DNA from: Pasteurellaceae bacterium
GTDB taxonomy: Bacteria; Pseudomonadota; Gammaproteobacteria; Enterobacterales; Pasteurellaceae
DNA: 64,000 bases
NCBI GenBank assembly: GCA_030528525.1
Contig: JAUMYT010000010.1
Span: 1 to 64,000, forward strand
Direction of reading: 5' to 3'
Shown here: positions 41,256-51,793 of the stretch, piece after piece
Numbering within the stretch: position 1 is the first letter of the stretch
How the letters are laid out: each line of letters begins with the position of its first letter
Translations under genes and position numbers: made by a program
Notes under the pieces: model-generated
What the model was told of the DNA's origin: nothing
What the model saw: the letters and a program-made list of their open reading frames with translations, nothing else
Database searches by the model: none

Positions 41256-43913
41256 ATGTCAGAAATGTTAGCACACGACGTAGATCCATTCGAAACGCAA
41301 GAATGGTTAGATTCAGTTAATTCGCTTGTGAAAGCGGAAGGCACTGAGCGTGCACAGTTCATCATTCAACAAGTTATGCAACACGCTAGAACCCAAGGCG
41401 TTTCTCTTCCATCAGGTGTAACCACCGATTATGTGAACACTATCCCTGTTTCTGAACAACCAGTTTATCCAGGGAATAAAGCGATTGAACGCCGTATCCG
41501 TTCTGCGGTGCGTTGGAATGCGATTGCAATGGTATTGCGTAGCCAGAAGAAAGATTTGGATTTAGGTGGCCACATTTCGACATTCCAATCTTCTGCTACA
41601 ATGTATGAAGTGTGTTTTAACCACTTCTTCAAAGCGGCAACGGACAAAGACGGCGGTGACTTAGTTTACTCACAAGGTCACGCTGCACCGGGTATTTACG
41701 CTCGTTCTTTCTTAGAAGGTCGTTTAACCGCAGAGCAATTAGATAACTTCCGTCAAGAAGCTTTTGTGGACGGTTTATCTTCTTACCCACACCCGAAATT
41801 GATGCCAGAATATTGGCAGTTCTCTACCGTTTCAATGGGCTTAGGGCCAGTGAATGCGATTTACCAAGCCCGTTTCTTAAAATACTTACATAACCGTGGT
41901 ATTAAAGATACTTCAGGTCAAACCGTTTATGCGTTCTTAGGCGATGGGGAAATGGACGAAATCGAGTCTAAAGGTGCCTTAACCGTTGCAGGTCGTGAAA
42001 AATTAGATAACTTGATCTTTATCATCAGCTGTAACTTACAACGCTTAGACGGCCCAGTAAACGGTAACGGTAAAATCGTGCAAGAGCTTGAAGGCTTGTT
42101 CAACGGAGCAGGTTGGGAAGTGATCAAAGTGTTATGGGGCAGTGGTTGGGATAAACTGTTCGCTAAAGACACATCAGGCAAATTGGCTCAATTGATGATG
42201 GAAGTGGTGGACGGCGACTACTTAACCTTTAAATCAAAAGATGGTGCTTACATTCGTGAACACTTCTTCGGTCGTTTCCCAGAAACGGCAGCACTGGTTG
42301 CAGATATGACAGACGATGAGATCTGGGCATTACGCCGTGGTGCACACGACAGCGAAAAAATGTACGCCGCCTTTGAACGTGCGAAACGTTCCAACAAACC
42401 AGCGGTGATTTTAGCTCACCAAGTGAAAGGCTATAAAATCCCAGAAGCGGAAAGTAAAAACACCGCTCACCAATCGAAAAAAATGTCTTACGAGAGCTTA
42501 TTGGGCTTCCGTGATTACTTCCAATTACCATTGACTGATAAACAAGTGGAAGATTTAGAGTACATCACTTTCCCAGAAGGCTCTGAAGAGTACAACTATT
42601 TACACGGTCGTCGTAAAGAGTTAGACGGTTACTTGCCAGCACGTCGCCCGAAATTTGATGTGGAATATAAAGTGCCTGCACTTGCTGAATTCCAAGCATT
42701 GTTAGACGAGCAACCACGTGGCATTTCAACCACAATGGCATTCTCTCGTGTGTTGAACGTGTTGTTAAAAGACAAAAACATCGGCAAAACTATCGTACCA
42801 ATCATTGCAGACGAAGCTCGTACCTTTGGTATGGAAGGCTTATTCCGTCAAATCGGGATCTACAACCCGCACGGTCAAAACTATGTGCCTTCAGACCGTG
42901 ATTTAGTGGCGTACTACCGTGAAGCCACAGACGGTCAAGTATTGCAAGAAGGGATCAATGAATTAGGGGCAACGGCATCTTGGGTAGCAGCAGCGACTTC
43001 ATATTCTGTGAACAATCAACCGATGATCCCATTCTTCATCTACTACTCAATGTTCGGTTTCCAACGTGTGGGCGATATGATGTGGTTAGCAGGCGACCAA
43101 TTATGCCGTGGCTTTATGATCGGCGGTACATCAGGTCGTACAACCTTAAACGGTGAAGGTTTACAGCACGAAGACGGTCACAGCCATATCCAAGCAGGCG
43201 TAATCCCGAACTGTATCACCTACGATCCAGCATTCGCCTTTGAAGTAGCGGTGATCGTTCAAGACGGTATCCAACGTATGTACGGTGAAAAACAAGAAGA
43301 CGTGTTCTACTACATCACCACCTTAAACGAAATCACCGAACAGCCTGCAATGCCAAAAGGTGCGGAAGAAGGTATCCGCAAAGGTTTATATAAATTTGAA
43401 ACCGTGGAAGGTAAAGGCAAAGGACACGTTCAGTTGTTAGGTTCAGGTGCTATCTTACGCCACGTGCGTGAAGCGGCTCAAATCTTGGCTCGTGACTACG
43501 GTGTAACCGCAGACGTGTTCTCGGCTCCATCATTCAACGAATTAGGTCGTGACGGTGCGGATGTGGCTCGTTGGAACTTATTACACCCAACTGAAACCCC
43601 ACGTGTGCCATACGTTGCACAAGTGTTGGCAGATTTACCAACCGTGGCTTCAACTGACTATATGAAACTTTACGCCGAGCAAATCCGTGCTTATGTACCA
43701 AGCAAACACTACCACGTGTTAGGTACTGACGGTTTCGGTCGTTCAGACAGCCGTGCAAACTTGCGTGAACACTTCGAAGTGGACGAGCGTTATGTCGTGG
43801 TTGCGGCATTAACCCAATTAGCCAAAGAAGGCACTATTGAGTTAAAAGTGGTTTCAGAAGCGATTGAAAAATTTGGCTTGAACGTTGATCGTATCAATCC
43901 GCTTTATGCGTAA
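41256..43913 (+). CDS. aceE: pyruvate dehydrogenase E1
   Basis: Thiamine-diphosphate enzyme decarboxylating pyruvate. 885 residues from the ATG at 41256, which follows AAGGACAAAACT; the frame opens at 41133 without a site. The cofactor motif GDGEMDEIESKGALTVAG starts near residue 230, ending with NLQ. Homodimeric gamma-proteobacterial type. Followed by aceF and lpdA. Confidence 0.97.
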   Translation: MSEMLAHDVDPFETQEWLDSVNSLVKAEGTERAQFIIQQVMQHARTQGVSLPSGVTTDYVNTIPVSEQPVYPGNKAIERRIRSAVRWNAIAMVLRSQKKDLDLGGHISTFQSSATMYEVCFNHFFKAATDKDGGDLVYSQGHAAPGIYARSFLEGRLTAEQLDNFRQEAFVDGLSSYPHPKLMPEYWQFSTVSMGLGPVNAIYQARFLKYLHNRGIKDTSGQTVYAFLGDGEMDEIESKGALTVAGREKLDNLIFIISCNLQRLDGPVNGNGKIVQELEGLFNGAGWEVIKVLWGSGWDKLFAKDTSGKLAQLMMEVVDGDYLTFKSKDGAYIREHFFGRFPETAALVADMTDDEIWALRRGAHDSEKMYAAFERAKRSNKPAVILAHQVKGYKIPEAESKNTAHQSKKMSYESLLGFRDYFQLPLTDKQVEDLEYITFPEGSEEYNYLHGRRKELDGYLPARRPKFDVEYKVPALAEFQALLDEQPRGISTTMAFSRVLNVLLKDKNIGKTIVPIIADEARTFGMEGLFRQIGIYNPHGQNYVPSDRDLVAYYREATDGQVLQEGINELGATASWVAAATSYSVNNQPMIPFFIYYSMFGFQRVGDMMWLAGDQLCRGFMIGGTSGRTTLNGEGLQHEDGHSHIQAGVIPNCITYDPAFAFEVAVIVQDGIQRMYGEKQEDVFYYITTLNEITEQPAMPKGAEEGIRKGLYKFETVEGKGKGHVQLLGSGAILRHVREAAQILARDYGVTADVFSAPSFNELGRDGADVARWNLLHPTETPRVPYVAQVLADLPTVASTDYMKLYAEQIRAYVPSKHYHVLGTDGFGRSDSRANLREHFEVDERYVVVAALTQLAKEGTIELKVVSEAIEKFGLNVDRINPLYA

Positions 43914-43970
43914 GAAATAAATAAGCAAGCGGTGAAATTGCATCCATATTTTGCAAATTCAACCGTTTAT

Positions 43971-44035
43971 GTAGGGTGGGCTTTAGCCCACCGATTACTC
44001 CCGAAATCGTGATGGTGGGCTAAAGCCCACCCTAC
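43971..44035. repeat. inverted GGGTGGGCTTTAGCCCACC pair between aceE and aceF
   Basis: Arms 43971-43992 and 44014-44035 are exact reverse complements. A one-mismatch uptake signal (GCAAGCGGT, 43925-43933) trailed by TTTTGCAAATT lies just before. Confidence 0.9.
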
Positions 44036-44058
44036 GAGAAAAATGAAGGAATAAAACA

Positions 44059-45957
44059 ATGTCAAAACAAATTCAAGTGCCAGATATCGGTGGCGATGAA
44101 GTTACCGTGACCGAAGTGATGGTCAACGTGGGCGATACGATTGCCGTTGATCAATCCATTATCAATGTGGAAGGCGACAAAGCGTCAATGGAAGTGCCAG
44201 CCCCAGAAGCCGGCGTGGTCAAAGAAATTTTAGTGAAAGTGGGCGATAAAGTGGCGACTGGCTCGCCAATGTTAGTGTTAGAAAATGCAGACACAGCCCC
44301 AGCACCAAAAGCAGAAGCACCAGTAGCGACACCAGCACCTGTTGCGGCAGCCAGTGCGGTGGTTGATGTCAATGTGCCAGACATCGGTGGCGATGAAGTG
44401 AACGTGACCGAAATTATGGTGAAGGTTGGCGATAAAGTCGAAGTGGATCAGTCCATCATCAACGTGGAAGGCGACAAAGCCTCAATGGAAGTGCCAGCCC
44501 CAATCGCAGGCGTGGTCAAAGAAATTTTGATCAATGTAGGCGATAAAGTGGCGACCGGCAAATTGATTATGAAATTTGAAGTAGCAGGTGCCGCACCAGC
44601 CGCAGCACCTGTTCAGGCAGCAGCGCCAGCACCACAAGCGACTGCATCAGCAATTCAAGACGTAAACGTGCCAGACATCGGTGGCGATGAAGTGAACGTG
44701 ACCGAAATTATGGTGAAGGTTGGCGATAAAGTCGAAGTGGATCAGTCCATCATCAACGTGGAAGGCGACAAAGCCTCAATGGAAGTGCCAGCCCCAATCG
44801 CAGGCGTGGTCAAAGAAATTTTGATCAACGTGGGCGACAAAGTTTCTACGGGCAAATTGATTATGAAATTTGAAGTGGCAGGTGCCGCACCAGCAGCGGC
44901 TCCTGTTCAAGCCGCAGCCCCTGCACCACAAGCAGAAGTTGCTCCAGTTGCCCCTGCACAATCAGGCAATGTAGCAGGATTGAGCCAAGAGCAAGTGGTG
45001 GCAAGTGCAGGTTACGCACACGCAACCCCTGTGATCCGCCGTTTAGCTCGTGAATTTGGCGTGAGCCTTGATAACGTGAAAGGCACAGGTCGCAAAGGTC
45101 GTATCGTTAAAGAAGACATCGAAGCCTATGTGAAGACCGCGGTGAAAGTGTTTGAAGAAGTCAAAGCAGGCAAAGCTCCTTCAGCAGGCACAGGCGTGGC
45201 AAACAGTGCAGGCTTAGGTTTATTACCGTGGCCGAAAGTGGACTTCAGCAAATTCGGCGAAATCGAAGAAGTCGAATTAAGCCGTATCAACAAGATTTCA
45301 GGGGCGAACTTACACCGTAACTGGGTAATGATCCCACACGTGACACACTTCGACCGCACAGACATCACCGAGTTAGAAGCGTTCCGCAAAGCTCAAAATG
45401 AAGTGGTGGCAAAACAAAAACTTGATGTGAAAATCACGCCAGTGGTCTTCATTATGAAAGCGGTGGCGAAAGCGTTAGAAGCCTTCCCACGTTTCAACAG
45501 CTCAATTTCTGAAGACGGTCAAAAACTGACACTCAAGAAATACATCAACATCGGTATTGCGGTGGATACACCAAACGGCTTAGTGGTGCCTGTGTTCAAA
45601 AATGTGAACAAAAAAGGCATTATCGAGCTTTCTCGTGAGTTAATGGAAGTGTCGAAGAAAGCCCGTGACGGCAAGCTCTCTGGCTCTGATATGCAAGGTG
45701 GCTGTTTCACCATTTCAAGCCTTGGCGGTATCGGCACAACCCACTTCACTCCAATCGTGAATGCTCCAGAAGTGGCGATTTTAGGCGTATCAAAATCTGA
45801 AATGCAGCCAGTTTGGAACGGCAAAGAGTTCCAACCACGCTTGATGTTGCCACTCTCATTATCCTTCGACCACCGAGTGATCGACGGTGCAGACGGGGCG
45901 AGATTCTTAAGCTACATCAATGGTGTATTAGCCGACATTCGTCAGTTAGTTATGTAA
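44059..45957 (+). CDS. aceF: pyruvate dehydrogenase E2 with three lipoyl domains
   Basis: Dihydrolipoamide acetyltransferase core. 632 residues: lipoyl domains at about 1-76, 104-178 and 208-282, each with the lipoylated Lys in [11 protein letters not shown]; Ala/Pro linkers; a peripheral-subunit-binding domain ([14 protein letters not shown], about 317); and the catalytic domain with [10 protein letters not shown] near the end. Domains 2 and 3 are nearly identical in DNA over about 200 bases. Confidence 0.97.
   Translation: MSKQIQVPDIGGDEVTVTEVMVNVGDTIAVDQSIINVEGDKASMEVPAPEAGVVKEILVKVGDKVATGSPMLVLENADTAPAPKAEAPVATPAPVAAASAVVDVNVPDIGGDEVNVTEIMVKVGDKVEVDQSIINVEGDKASMEVPAPIAGVVKEILINVGDKVATGKLIMKFEVAGAAPAAAPVQAAAPAPQATASAIQDVNVPDIGGDEVNVTEIMVKVGDKVEVDQSIINVEGDKASMEVPAPIAGVVKEILINVGDKVSTGKLIMKFEVAGAAPAAAPVQAAAPAPQAEVAPVAPAQSGNVAGLSQEQVVASAGYAHATPVIRRLAREFGVSLDNVKGTGRKGRIVKEDIEAYVKTAVKVFEEVKAGKAPSAGTGVANSAGLGLLPWPKVDFSKFGEIEEVELSRINKISGANLHRNWVMIPHVTHFDRTDITELEAFRKAQNEVVAKQKLDVKITPVVFIMKAVAKALEAFPRFNSSISEDGQKLTLKKYINIGIAVDTPNGLVVPVFKNVNKKGIIELSRELMEVSKKARDGKLSGSDMQGGCFTISSLGGIGTTHFTPIVNAPEVAILGVSKSEMQPVWNGKEFQPRLMLPLSLSFDHRVIDGADGARFLSYINGVLADIRQLVM
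44380..44880 (+). repeat. near-identical lipoyl-domain repeats
   Basis: The stretches from about 44378 and 44669 (each some 200 bases) are the same base for base over most of their length; the first lipoyl domain is clearly more divergent. Confidence 0.85.
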
Positions 45958-45959
45958 TG

Positions 45960-46006
45960 GCAAGGGGGGAGATCTTGCAAAAAATCTGCAAAATTTTCCC
46001 CCTTGT
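45960..46006. repeat. uptake-like repeats, inverted pair after aceF
   Basis: GCAAGGGGGGAGATCTTGC then AAATCTGCAAAAT, followed at once by a partial reverse copy TTTTCCCCCTTGTT. Likely forms the hairpin between aceF and lpdA. Confidence 0.8.
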
Positions 46007-46099
46007 TGAAATTCTGTGATCTAGTTCTCGTTATTAAATTGTTAAAAGTGCTACAATTAGCAACGATTTTGTAACAGACAACCCCTTACAGAGGTAAAA

Positions 46100-47524
46100 A
46101 TGAGCAAAGAAATTAAAACTCAAGTCGTGGTACTTGGTGCAGGGCCTGCAGGCTATTCTGCCGCTTTCCGTTGTGCGGATTTAGGTTTAGAAACCGTTAT
46201 TGTTGAACGTTATTCCACCCTTGGCGGTGTATGTTTAAACGTGGGTTGTATCCCATCTAAAGCGTTACTTCACGTGGCGAAAGTGATCGAAGAAGCGAAA
46301 TGTGCTACACATAATGGCGTCACGTTTGGCGAGCCGACTATCGACTTAGACAAAGTGCGTGCAGGTAAAGAAGCGGTCGTTGCGAAATTAACAGGCGGCT
46401 TAGCAGGTATGGCGAAAATGCGTAAAGTAACCGTCGTAGAAGGTCAAGCGACTTTTGCGGATTCTCACACCTTAGTGGCTCGTGACCGTGACGGCAATCC
46501 AACCACGATCAAATTTGACAATGCGATTATCGCCGCAGGTTCTCGCCCAATCCAACTTCCATTCATTCCACACGATGACCCACGCGTTTGGGATTCAACC
46601 GATGCGTTGAAATTAAAAGAAGTGCCGAAAAAATTACTCATTATGGGCGGTGGTATCATCGGCTTAGAAATGGGGACGGTGTATAACGCACTCGGTTCAG
46701 AAGTGGAAGTGGTGGAAATGTTCGACCAAGTAATTCCAGCAGCCGACAAAGACGTGGTCGCCATCTACACCAAACAAGTGGAGAAAAAATTCAAGTTAAT
46801 GCTTGAAACCAAAGTGACTGCGGTGGAAGCCAAAGATGACGGCATCTATGTGTCAATGGAAGGCAAAGCGTGCAATGACACTAAACGTTATGATGCGGTG
46901 CTTGTGGCAATCGGTCGTGTGCCAAACGGCAAATTGTTAGATGCAGGTAAAGCGGGCGTGGAAGTGGACGAGCGTGGTTTCATCAATGTTGATAAACAAA
47001 TGCGTACCAACGTGCCGCACATTTTTGCGATTGGCGACATCGTGGGTCAGCCAATGTTAGCCCATAAAGGCGTGCACGAAGGTCACGTGGCGGCAGAAGT
47101 GATTGCAGGAATGAAGCACTACTTCGATCCAAAAGTGATCCCGTCCATCGCTTATACCGAGCCAGAAGTGGCGTGGGTCGGCAAAACCGAGAAAGAGTGC
47201 CGTCAAGAAGGCTTAAACTTTGAAGTAGCGAAATTCCCGTGGGCAGCATCAGGTCGTGCGATTGCGTCTGAATGTTCAGAGGGGATGACTAAACTGATCT
47301 TCGATAAAGACACCCACCGTGTATTAGGTGGGGCAATTGTCGGTACCAACGGCGGCGAATTGTTAGGCGAAATCGGTTTGGCAATCGAAATGGGCTGTGA
47401 TGCCGAAGACATCGCACTCACTATTCACGCTCACCCAACCTTACACGAATCAGTTGGTTTAGCCGCTGAAATTTTCGAAGGTTCGGTAACGGATTTACCA
47501 AATCCAAAAGCGAAGAAAAAATAG
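46100..47524 (+). CDS. lpdA: dihydrolipoamide dehydrogenase
   Basis: E3 of the pyruvate and 2-oxoglutarate dehydrogenase complexes. 474 residues: FAD loop GAGPAGYSAAFRCADLGLE, redox cysteines in GGVCLNVGCIPSK (about 45-50), NAD loop MGGGIIGLEMGTVY, second FAD motif FAIGDIV, and active-site His-Glu in HAHPTLHES. Third gene of the pdh cluster. Confidence 0.97.
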   Translation: MSKEIKTQVVVLGAGPAGYSAAFRCADLGLETVIVERYSTLGGVCLNVGCIPSKALLHVAKVIEEAKCATHNGVTFGEPTIDLDKVRAGKEAVVAKLTGGLAGMAKMRKVTVVEGQATFADSHTLVARDRDGNPTTIKFDNAIIAAGSRPIQLPFIPHDDPRVWDSTDALKLKEVPKKLLIMGGGIIGLEMGTVYNALGSEVEVVEMFDQVIPAADKDVVAIYTKQVEKKFKLMLETKVTAVEAKDDGIYVSMEGKACNDTKRYDAVLVAIGRVPNGKLLDAGKAGVEVDERGFINVDKQMRTNVPHIFAIGDIVGQPMLAHKGVHEGHVAAEVIAGMKHYFDPKVIPSIAYTEPEVAWVGKTEKECRQEGLNFEVAKFPWAASGRAIASECSEGMTKLIFDKDTHRVLGGAIVGTNGGELLGEIGLAIEMGCDAEDIALTIHAHPTLHESVGLAAEIFEGSVTDLPNPKAKKK

Positions 47525-47562
47525 TTTAGACTGATATTACGTCAGCGTTTAGATATATTATT

Positions 47563-47616
47563 CTGCACCTCAAAAGTTGGATTCACTCACCAACGAATTA
47601 AGGTGCAGATTTTTTA
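47563..47616 (+). terminator. terminator after lpdA
   Basis: Outer stem CTGCACCT/AGGTGCAG and inner GTTGG/CCAAC, followed by six T. Confidence 0.75.
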
Positions 47617-47765
47617 TGGGGACATACACGAATGTTTAGCATAGCGTTGGAGTTTTATCTTCAAAATACATGTTGATCAAAATAGCCTGCCATATTCCGC
47701 AATCTTTCATATTTTCAAAAATCGGTGATAATATACCGCCATTTTTAGCACTCAATCTCACTACA

Positions 47766-48533
47766 ATGTACCAAGCTATTGCCCACTTCAGTTACCAACA
47801 TTTTGAACAAGATCCTGTCACCTTAATCAGTCAAATTCTTAATCAATGGCGATTAAATGGACAAGTAATTGGGCGAGAAATGGGCATAACACATCATCAA
47901 TGGGATACTCACAGTGAATTTCAAGTGCAAGTTGCCTTACCAGAGCAAGATAGCTTATTACCTAAATGGAATAATGATTGGGTGAATGAAGCTTTATTGC
48001 AAGCACAAGAAAGCCAAGTGATGTTTGAGTATTTCGAATTACTCGGTCGAGATTATCAGGCGGAAGAAACCAGCCAGCAGGCGGTGGAATTTCAAATTCT
48101 ATACACGACTCATTTGGACAGCTGCTCGCCGATTTACAACGGTACAGATTTCGGCCCATTACCGTTGTATCGCTTTGCTTTTGCACCGGAATTCAATGAA
48201 CAGCTGATCAAATGGCAAGAAAATTGGCAAGCTTGTGATCAATTGCAAATGAATGGTCATGTCTTAGAACAGTACGCATTGTCAGAAATTTCCGAGTTAG
48301 CCAGTCAATTGAGTCAACAAGGTAGAGCATTGGCACAAGCGGTGGAAGCTAAGACGAAAATTGCAACCTATTATTACCTTTATCGTCTTGGTCATGATCC
48401 TGAGATTGAACATCATCGCCATTGCCCAAGCTGTCAACAGGTGTGGAGATTGGCGAAACCTTTGCACCAATTATTCCATTTCAAATGTGATACTTGTCGA
48501 TTAGTATCAAATTTGAGTTGGACACTTTGGTAG
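47766..48533 (+). CDS. DUF2310 zinc-ribbon protein
   Basis: 255 residues from the ATG at 47766. C-terminal zinc ribbon: CPSC near residue 219 and CDTC near 241. The rest, including SCSPIYNGTDFGPLPLYRF, matches a family of putative nucleic-acid-binding proteins (DUF2310) common in gamma-proteobacteria. Function not established. Single gene between the pdh cluster and glyA. Confidence 0.75.
   Translation: MYQAIAHFSYQHFEQDPVTLISQILNQWRLNGQVIGREMGITHHQWDTHSEFQVQVALPEQDSLLPKWNNDWVNEALLQAQESQVMFEYFELLGRDYQAEETSQQAVEFQILYTTHLDSCSPIYNGTDFGPLPLYRFAFAPEFNEQLIKWQENWQACDQLQMNGHVLEQYALSEISELASQLSQQGRALAQAVEAKTKIATYYYLYRLGHDPEIEHHRHCPSCQQVWRLAKPLHQLFHFKCDTCRLVSNLSWTLW
48335..48343 (+). other. uptake signal sequence ACAAGCGGT
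   Basis: Exact match within the DUF2310 gene. Confidence 0.8.
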
Positions 48534-48550
48534 TATGATTCATAAAAATG

Positions 48551-48587
48551 ATTTTACAAAAAGTGTGAGAAACTCACCCCCTTGTAG
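48551..48587 (-). repeat. uptake-like repeat before glyA
   Basis: ACAAGGGGGTGAGTTTCTC then TTTTTGTAAAAT on the minus strand. Confidence 0.75.
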
Positions 48588-48686
48588 CATGGGATATTGC
48601 CCAAGTTTTCGGCGTCTTGGTTTTTTTATGAAAATAACACTACCGAATCACAGTAAAAATGCGTAAAATGCCTGAGTTTTTTATTT

Positions 48687-48702
48687 ACGCAAACGATTAC
48701 TT
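48687..48702. promoter_or_regulatory. PurR-like operator before glyA
   Basis: ACGCAAACGATTACTT, matching ACGCAAACGTTTGCGT at 12 of 16 positions. E. coli glyA is PurR-controlled. Confidence 0.6.
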
Positions 48703-48724
48703 AACTTTATATAGGAGTGTTTCA

Positions 48725-49987
48725 ATGTTAAGACGTGATATGAATATCGCTGATTACGACCCAATTTTATGGCAAGCGATTCAAGATGAGAACCGCCGCC
48801 AAGAAGAGCATATCGAGCTTATCGCTTCTGAAAACTATGCTAGCCCACGTGTGATGGAAGCCCAAGGCTCACAATTTACCAACAAATACGCAGAAGGTTA
48901 CCCAGGCAAACGTTATTACGGTGGCTGTGAATATGCCGACATCGTAGAGCAACTCGCCATTGACCGTGCGAAAGAGTTATTCGGTGCTGACTATGTGAAC
49001 GTGCAGCCGCACTCAGGTTCACAAGCCAACGCAGCAGTTTATGGGGCATTATTGCAACCGCACGACACCATTTTAGGGATGAGCTTGGCTCACGGTGGCC
49101 ACTTAACCCACGGGGCATCAGTGAGCTTCTCAGGCAAAATCTACAACGCCGTACAATACGGCATTACTGCTGAAGGTTTCTTAGACTATGAAGACATCCG
49201 CCAAAAAGCGTTAGAATGCAAACCAAAAATGATCGTGGGTGGTTTCTCGGCTTACTCACAAGTGGTTGATTGGGCGAAAATGCGTGAAATCGCAGACGAA
49301 GTTGGGGCGTATTTATTCGTAGATATGGCTCACGTAGCAGGCTTAATCGCAGCTGGCGTGTACCCAAGCCCACTTCCGCACGCGCATATCGTGACAACGA
49401 CTACCCACAAAACCTTAGGTGGCCCTCGTGGTGGTTTAATTCTCTCTAATGCGAAAGATGAAGAGTTATACAAAAAATTACAAAGCTCGGTATTCCCTGC
49501 AAACCAAGGCGGTCCATTAGTTCACGTGATGGCGGCAAAAGCGGTCTGCTTTAAAGAAGCCTTGGAGCCTGAATACAAAGTGTATCAGCAACAAGTGATC
49601 AAAAACGCCAAGGCGATGGTGGAAGTGTTCAAACAACGTGGTTACAACGTGGTGTCAAACGGCACGGAAAACCACTTGTTCTTAGTGGATTTAGTCAGCC
49701 ACGGTTTAACCGGTAAAGCCGCAGACGCCGCTTTAGGTAAAGCGAACATTACTGTAAACAAAAACGCCGTGCCGAACGATCCACAAAAACCATTTATCAC
49801 ATCAGGTATCCGTGTCGGTACGCCTTCGGTCACTCGTCGTGGCTTCAAAGAAGCCGAAGTGACAGAATTGGCAGGTTGGATGTGCGATGTGTTAGACAGC
49901 ATCGGTAAAGAGAACGAAGCTCAAGTGATTGAAGCAACTAAAGCGAAAGTGCTTGAGATTTGTAAACGTTTACCGGTTTATCCGTAA
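48725..49987 (+). CDS. glyA: serine hydroxymethyltransferase
   Basis: Interconverts serine and glycine while charging tetrahydrofolate. 420 residues from the ATG at 48725 with TAGGAG upstream; an earlier in-frame ATG at 48659 is ignored. PLP-binding Lys in [15 protein letters not shown] (about 229), plus [20 protein letters not shown] near residue 34. Supplies one-carbon units shared with metF and purine synthesis. Confidence 0.96.
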   Translation: MLRRDMNIADYDPILWQAIQDENRRQEEHIELIASENYASPRVMEAQGSQFTNKYAEGYPGKRYYGGCEYADIVEQLAIDRAKELFGADYVNVQPHSGSQANAAVYGALLQPHDTILGMSLAHGGHLTHGASVSFSGKIYNAVQYGITAEGFLDYEDIRQKALECKPKMIVGGFSAYSQVVDWAKMREIADEVGAYLFVDMAHVAGLIAAGVYPSPLPHAHIVTTTTHKTLGGPRGGLILSNAKDEELYKKLQSSVFPANQGGPLVHVMAAKAVCFKEALEPEYKVYQQQVIKNAKAMVEVFKQRGYNVVSNGTENHLFLVDLVSHGLTGKAADAALGKANITVNKNAVPNDPQKPFITSGIRVGTPSVTRRGFKEAEVTELAGWMCDVLDSIGKENEAQVIEATKAKVLEICKRLPVYP

Positions 49988-50147
49988 TAAAATACGGCGT
50001 TTACGTGATGGGGCTGATGCCGTTAAGGCGTCAGCCTTTTTGCTATTTATAGAGGAACTGTCATCGCCTGCTGATAGCTTACAATGAAGGAAGATTGTAA
50101 ACAAAAGTTTCCAAATTGGGGAATTAAGCGTATTATTAGCACATCTC

Positions 50148-50181
50148 ACAAGGGGGTGAGAACAGAGTACATTTTGCAAAA
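50148..50181 (+). repeat. uptake-like repeat before tyrR
   Basis: ACAAGGGGGTGAGAACAG then ATTTTGCAAAA, ending at the tyrR ribosome-binding site. Confidence 0.75.
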
Positions 50182-50191
50182 AGGAAACCAG

Positions 50192-51793
50192 ATGAGATTA
50201 GCGATAGATTGCGTAGAGCGTGTTGGGGTAGCGGAAGAGATTTTAAGTCTGCTTGCCGAGCAGGGCATTAACCTTGAAGGGATTGAACTGCAAAAACTGC
50301 CCGATGAAAAAGGGATTGTCTATGTTCGCACCGAATCGGTGGGGGAGAGCCAACGGTCTGCGTTGCAAAAAGCGATCCGCAAAATTGCGGGCGTGACTAA
50401 AGTGCAAGCCATTCATCATCTGCCCCAAGAGCGGAAAAATCTCGAACTGCAAGCGGTGCTAGAAGCCTTGCCGAACCCTGTGCTTTCCCTGGATTTACAA
50501 GGAAAAATCGAATTTGCCAATCCGCAAGCCAACAAATTGCTGTTGCCAAGCTATAAGCAGACCTTGCCCAAACGCAAGCAGGAACTGTGCGATTCCCTTG
50601 TCGGCTTGCCGTTAAATGAAATTTTAGTCAATCTGAATAAAACCAAATGGTACAACGCCTTTCTAGAGCAAGGCTCGACCGATCTTGCCAACACTTTGCA
50701 ACCGATTTCACAACCGCTTCAATTTAGTGGTCAGCTGTGGCAAATTGAGCTGATGCCGATTGAGTTGTGGGAAACCGACCAAAACCGACCGCTTGGGTAT
50801 GTGGTGGCGTTGCAATCGCAACAGCGAATGCAGTTGGATTTGCACCGTTTTATGGCACATCAAAACAGCGATTTCGACCAAATTGTTGCCGAAAGTCGCA
50901 AAATGAAAACGGCGGTGGAACAAGCGAAAAAATTTGCGATGCTCAAAGCTCCATTGCTGATTCAAGGCGAAACGGGGACGGGCAAAGATCTGTTCGCCAA
51001 CGCTTGCCACCAATTTAGTTTCCGCCGTGATGAGCAATTTATCGCCATCAACTGTGCAGGCTTGCCCGAAAGCGATGCGGAAACAGAAATGTTCGGTTAC
51101 CACAGCAACGAGCGAGAAAGCATCGGCTTTTTTGAGTCAGCAAACGGCGGCACGGTGTTGCTGGATAACGTGTCGGAATTATCCCTTGAAATGCAGGCCA
51201 AACTGCTGCGTTTTCTCAATGGGGGCGTGTTCCGCCGAGTGGGGGCAGACAGGGAAATTCAGGTCGATGTGCGAGTGATTTGCACTACCCAAAAACCGCT
51301 GGCACAACTGGTGGCAGAAGGCAAAGTGCGGGAAGATCTCTATCATCGTTTAAACGTGCTGATTTTAAATTTACCACCATTGCGAGAACGCCAAGCGGAT
51401 ATGCCGTTGCTGGTTGAACGCTTTGTGGCACAAATTTGCGAGCAGTTGGCGGTGGAAAAACCGCACTATGATGATGCCTTTATCCGCCAGTTGCAGGGCT
51501 ACCACTGGGCAGGCAATTTGCGTGAGCTGTACAATGCGATTTATCGAGCTTGCTCGTTGGGGGCGAATCCGCTTCGCATTGAAGATTTAGCGTTGTCGGA
51601 AAGTGTCAGCCTTGATCTGCCAATGTTTAACGATGAACACGCCAGCCTTGATGATTTAGTCAGCCGCTTTGAAGCAGGGCTACTGCGGAAGTTCTACGCT
51701 GAATACCCAAGCACACGCAAACTGGCACAGCGTTTGGGTGTTTCCCACACAGCGATCGCCAACAAACTCCGCCAGCACGGGATTGGGAAATGA
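50192..51793 (+). CDS. tyrR: TyrR aromatic amino acid regulator
   Basis: Controls aromatic amino acid genes. 533 residues from the ATG at 50192 after AAGGAAACC. ACT domain (MRLAIDCVERVGVAEEILSL), PAS domain (about 85-200), AAA+ domain with Walker A IQGETGTGKD (about 260) and a GAFTGA loop lacking the usual motif (GYHSNE), then a Fis-type HTH at the end (KLAQRLGVSHTAIANKLRQH). Full-length form, unlike the shortened Haemophilus protein. Confidence 0.93.
   Translation: MRLAIDCVERVGVAEEILSLLAEQGINLEGIELQKLPDEKGIVYVRTESVGESQRSALQKAIRKIAGVTKVQAIHHLPQERKNLELQAVLEALPNPVLSLDLQGKIEFANPQANKLLLPSYKQTLPKRKQELCDSLVGLPLNEILVNLNKTKWYNAFLEQGSTDLANTLQPISQPLQFSGQLWQIELMPIELWETDQNRPLGYVVALQSQQRMQLDLHRFMAHQNSDFDQIVAESRKMKTAVEQAKKFAMLKAPLLIQGETGTGKDLFANACHQFSFRRDEQFIAINCAGLPESDAETEMFGYHSNERESIGFFESANGGTVLLDNVSELSLEMQAKLLRFLNGGVFRRVGADREIQVDVRVICTTQKPLAQLVAEGKVREDLYHRLNVLILNLPPLRERQADMPLLVERFVAQICEQLAVEKPHYDDAFIRQLQGYHWAGNLRELYNAIYRACSLGANPLRIEDLALSESVSLDLPMFNDEHASLDDLVSRFEAGLLRKFYAEYPSTRKLAQRLGVSHTAIANKLRQHGIGK

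Noticed and set aside
47563..47616. Possible insertion-sequence end after lpdA
   Set aside because: No transposase fragment or target duplication; the inverted repeat with a T run is explained as a terminator.
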